Positions 63,576-64,000 of a DNA stretch of 64,000 nucleotides are shown piece by piece. Numbering within the stretch: position 1 is the stretch's first letter; the number at the start of each line of letters is the position of its first letter. The notes beneath the pieces are model-generated. The model had not been told where the DNA came from, searched no databases, and was given only the letters and a program-made list of their open reading frames with translations. Both the position numbers and the translations under genes were made by a program. The stretch is from Rhodococcus sp. P1Y (GTDB lineage: Bacteria > Actinomycetota > Actinomycetes > Mycobacteriales > Mycobacteriaceae): assembly GCF_003641205.1 (NCBI RefSeq), contig NZ_CP032762.1:5290001-5354000 (forward strand). The letters are read 5' to 3'.

Positions 63576-64000
63576 CAGGGACGCTCGGATTCCTCGATGG
63601 TCCGACCCCGGAAGATCCACCACCGCTACGTCGGTCACCTCGGCGCCGCGGACGAGGACGTGATCGATCGCGATGAGGGGCGGGAGCGTCCAGTCGGCGC
63701 GGTACGTCGCGAGATGACCGGCCCCGACCTCGATCGCAGCGTCCCGGTAGCCGCCGGTCAGCAGGTTGCGATACCGCTTGTGGTCGTAGGTGGCATTGAA
63801 ATCGCCCGCAACCACCACGGGGCCGTCGTCGGCCGGGATCTTGGCGAGCAACTGTCCGATGGCCGCCAGCTCCCGCACCCAGGTCTCCGGGTGACGCGGC
63901 CACGGCGGTACGGGATGGACCGCGAACAGCAAGGGCAACGGCCCCCCCGGCACCTTCACCCGCGCCGAGAGTAGTTCGGTGACGTAACCGTCGTGACGTT
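63567..64000 (-). CDS. Endonuclease/exonuclease/phosphatase family protein, N-terminus outside window
   Basis: The C-terminal portion of about 144 residues is visible and the frame is open to the right edge (ELLSARVKVPGGPLPLLFAV). EEP-fold motifs are VVVAGDFNATYDHKRYRN (DxN), PLIAIDHVLVRGAE and LPGSDHRGIRASLTL (the SDH motif). This is a phosphodiesterase-like domain often membrane-anchored in Actinobacteria. The start is off the window; a GTG within the visible part (63959) could mislead. Confidence 0.8.
   Translation of the reverse strand, partial: RHDGYVTELLSARVKVPGGPLPLLFAVHPVPPWPRHPETWVRELAAIGQLLAKIPADDGPVVVAGDFNATYDHKRYRNLLTGGYRDAAIEVGAGHLATYRADWTLPPLIAIDHVLVRGAEVTDVAVVDLPGSDHRGIRASLTL

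Overview
The window is high-GC actinobacterial chromosome and looks like a member of the Rhodococcus/Nocardiaceae group. The evidence is the mycothiol-conjugate amidase neighbourhood (mca, DUF4307, greA, a DUF255 thioredoxin-fold protein), two DUF3558-type lipoproteins, a DUF222/HNH ('13E12') gene, a TetR-controlled acyl-CoA operon resembling the mycobacterial echA7-fadE12-accA2-accD2-fadE13 block, and str-operon proteins of mycobacterial/rhodococcal type. The genus is inferred, not proven. I recognised no tRNA, rRNA or CRISPR array.

Layout. 1-5.1 kb: thiol and housekeeping genes (DUF255 protein, small membrane protein, mca, DUF4307 protein, greA with a perfect hairpin terminator) and a two-gene ABC-2 exporter. 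5.1-8.8 kb: a beta-propeller lipoprotein, threonine dehydratase and a FAD-dependent ferredoxin reductase-like protein. 8.9-11.4 kb: five overlapping Asp23/AmaP-type envelope-stress genes. 11.3-15.2 kb: a two-gene RNA-repair cassette, hen1-pnkp, directly downstream of the str operon (rpsL-rpsG-fusA-tuf, 15.3-19.7 kb). 20-24.2 kb: two lipoproteins, an ABM-domain membrane protein, guanine deaminase and a TetR regulator. 24.2-33.3 kb: a seven-gene acyl-CoA carboxylase/AtuA-type operon, mostly joined by 4-bp overlaps, led by a TetR-like operator and followed by the TetR gene. 33.4-37 kb: small accessory genes.

37.3-38.7 kb: an intact ISL3-family insertion sequence with a perfect 8-bp target duplication. 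Removing it in silico restores a LexA/SOS-box-like 16-mer directly upstream of the DUF222/HNH gene, so the element has split that gene's control region. 41-49.5 kb: hydrolase, SnoaL-like protein, small HTH protein plus adenylate cyclase, two MFS transporters, type II dehydroquinase, a DsbA-like/VKOR disulfide pair and a RidA protein. 49.7-51.1 kb: a cell-wall hydrolase combining a transglycosylase-like region with NlpC/P60.

51.2-57.5 kb: a BioY-EcfA-EcfT biotin-type transporter whose genes are interleaved with a thiolase and two unusual ANL (AMP-forming) ligases. A BioQ-like palindrome precedes bioY, and an acyl-ACP thioesterase-like gene lies convergent at the far end. The last junction, ecfT to ligase, carries a 17-bp tandem array that reads as a chain of four overlapping six-codon mini-ORFs. 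57.6-64 kb: secreted lipase-like protein, SixA-type phosphatase, small membrane protein, MmyB-type regulator divergent from an aldo/keto reductase, LLM flavin oxidoreductase, VOC protein and a truncated endonuclease/exonuclease/phosphatase gene.

The parts most worth following are the biotin-linked thiolase/ligase operon with its mini-ORF chain, the IS in the SOS box, and the Hen1-Pnkp cassette next to the translation operon. Gene starts were adjusted by reading start codons, overlaps and ribosome-binding sites. Family names come from recognising motifs by eye, not from a database search.
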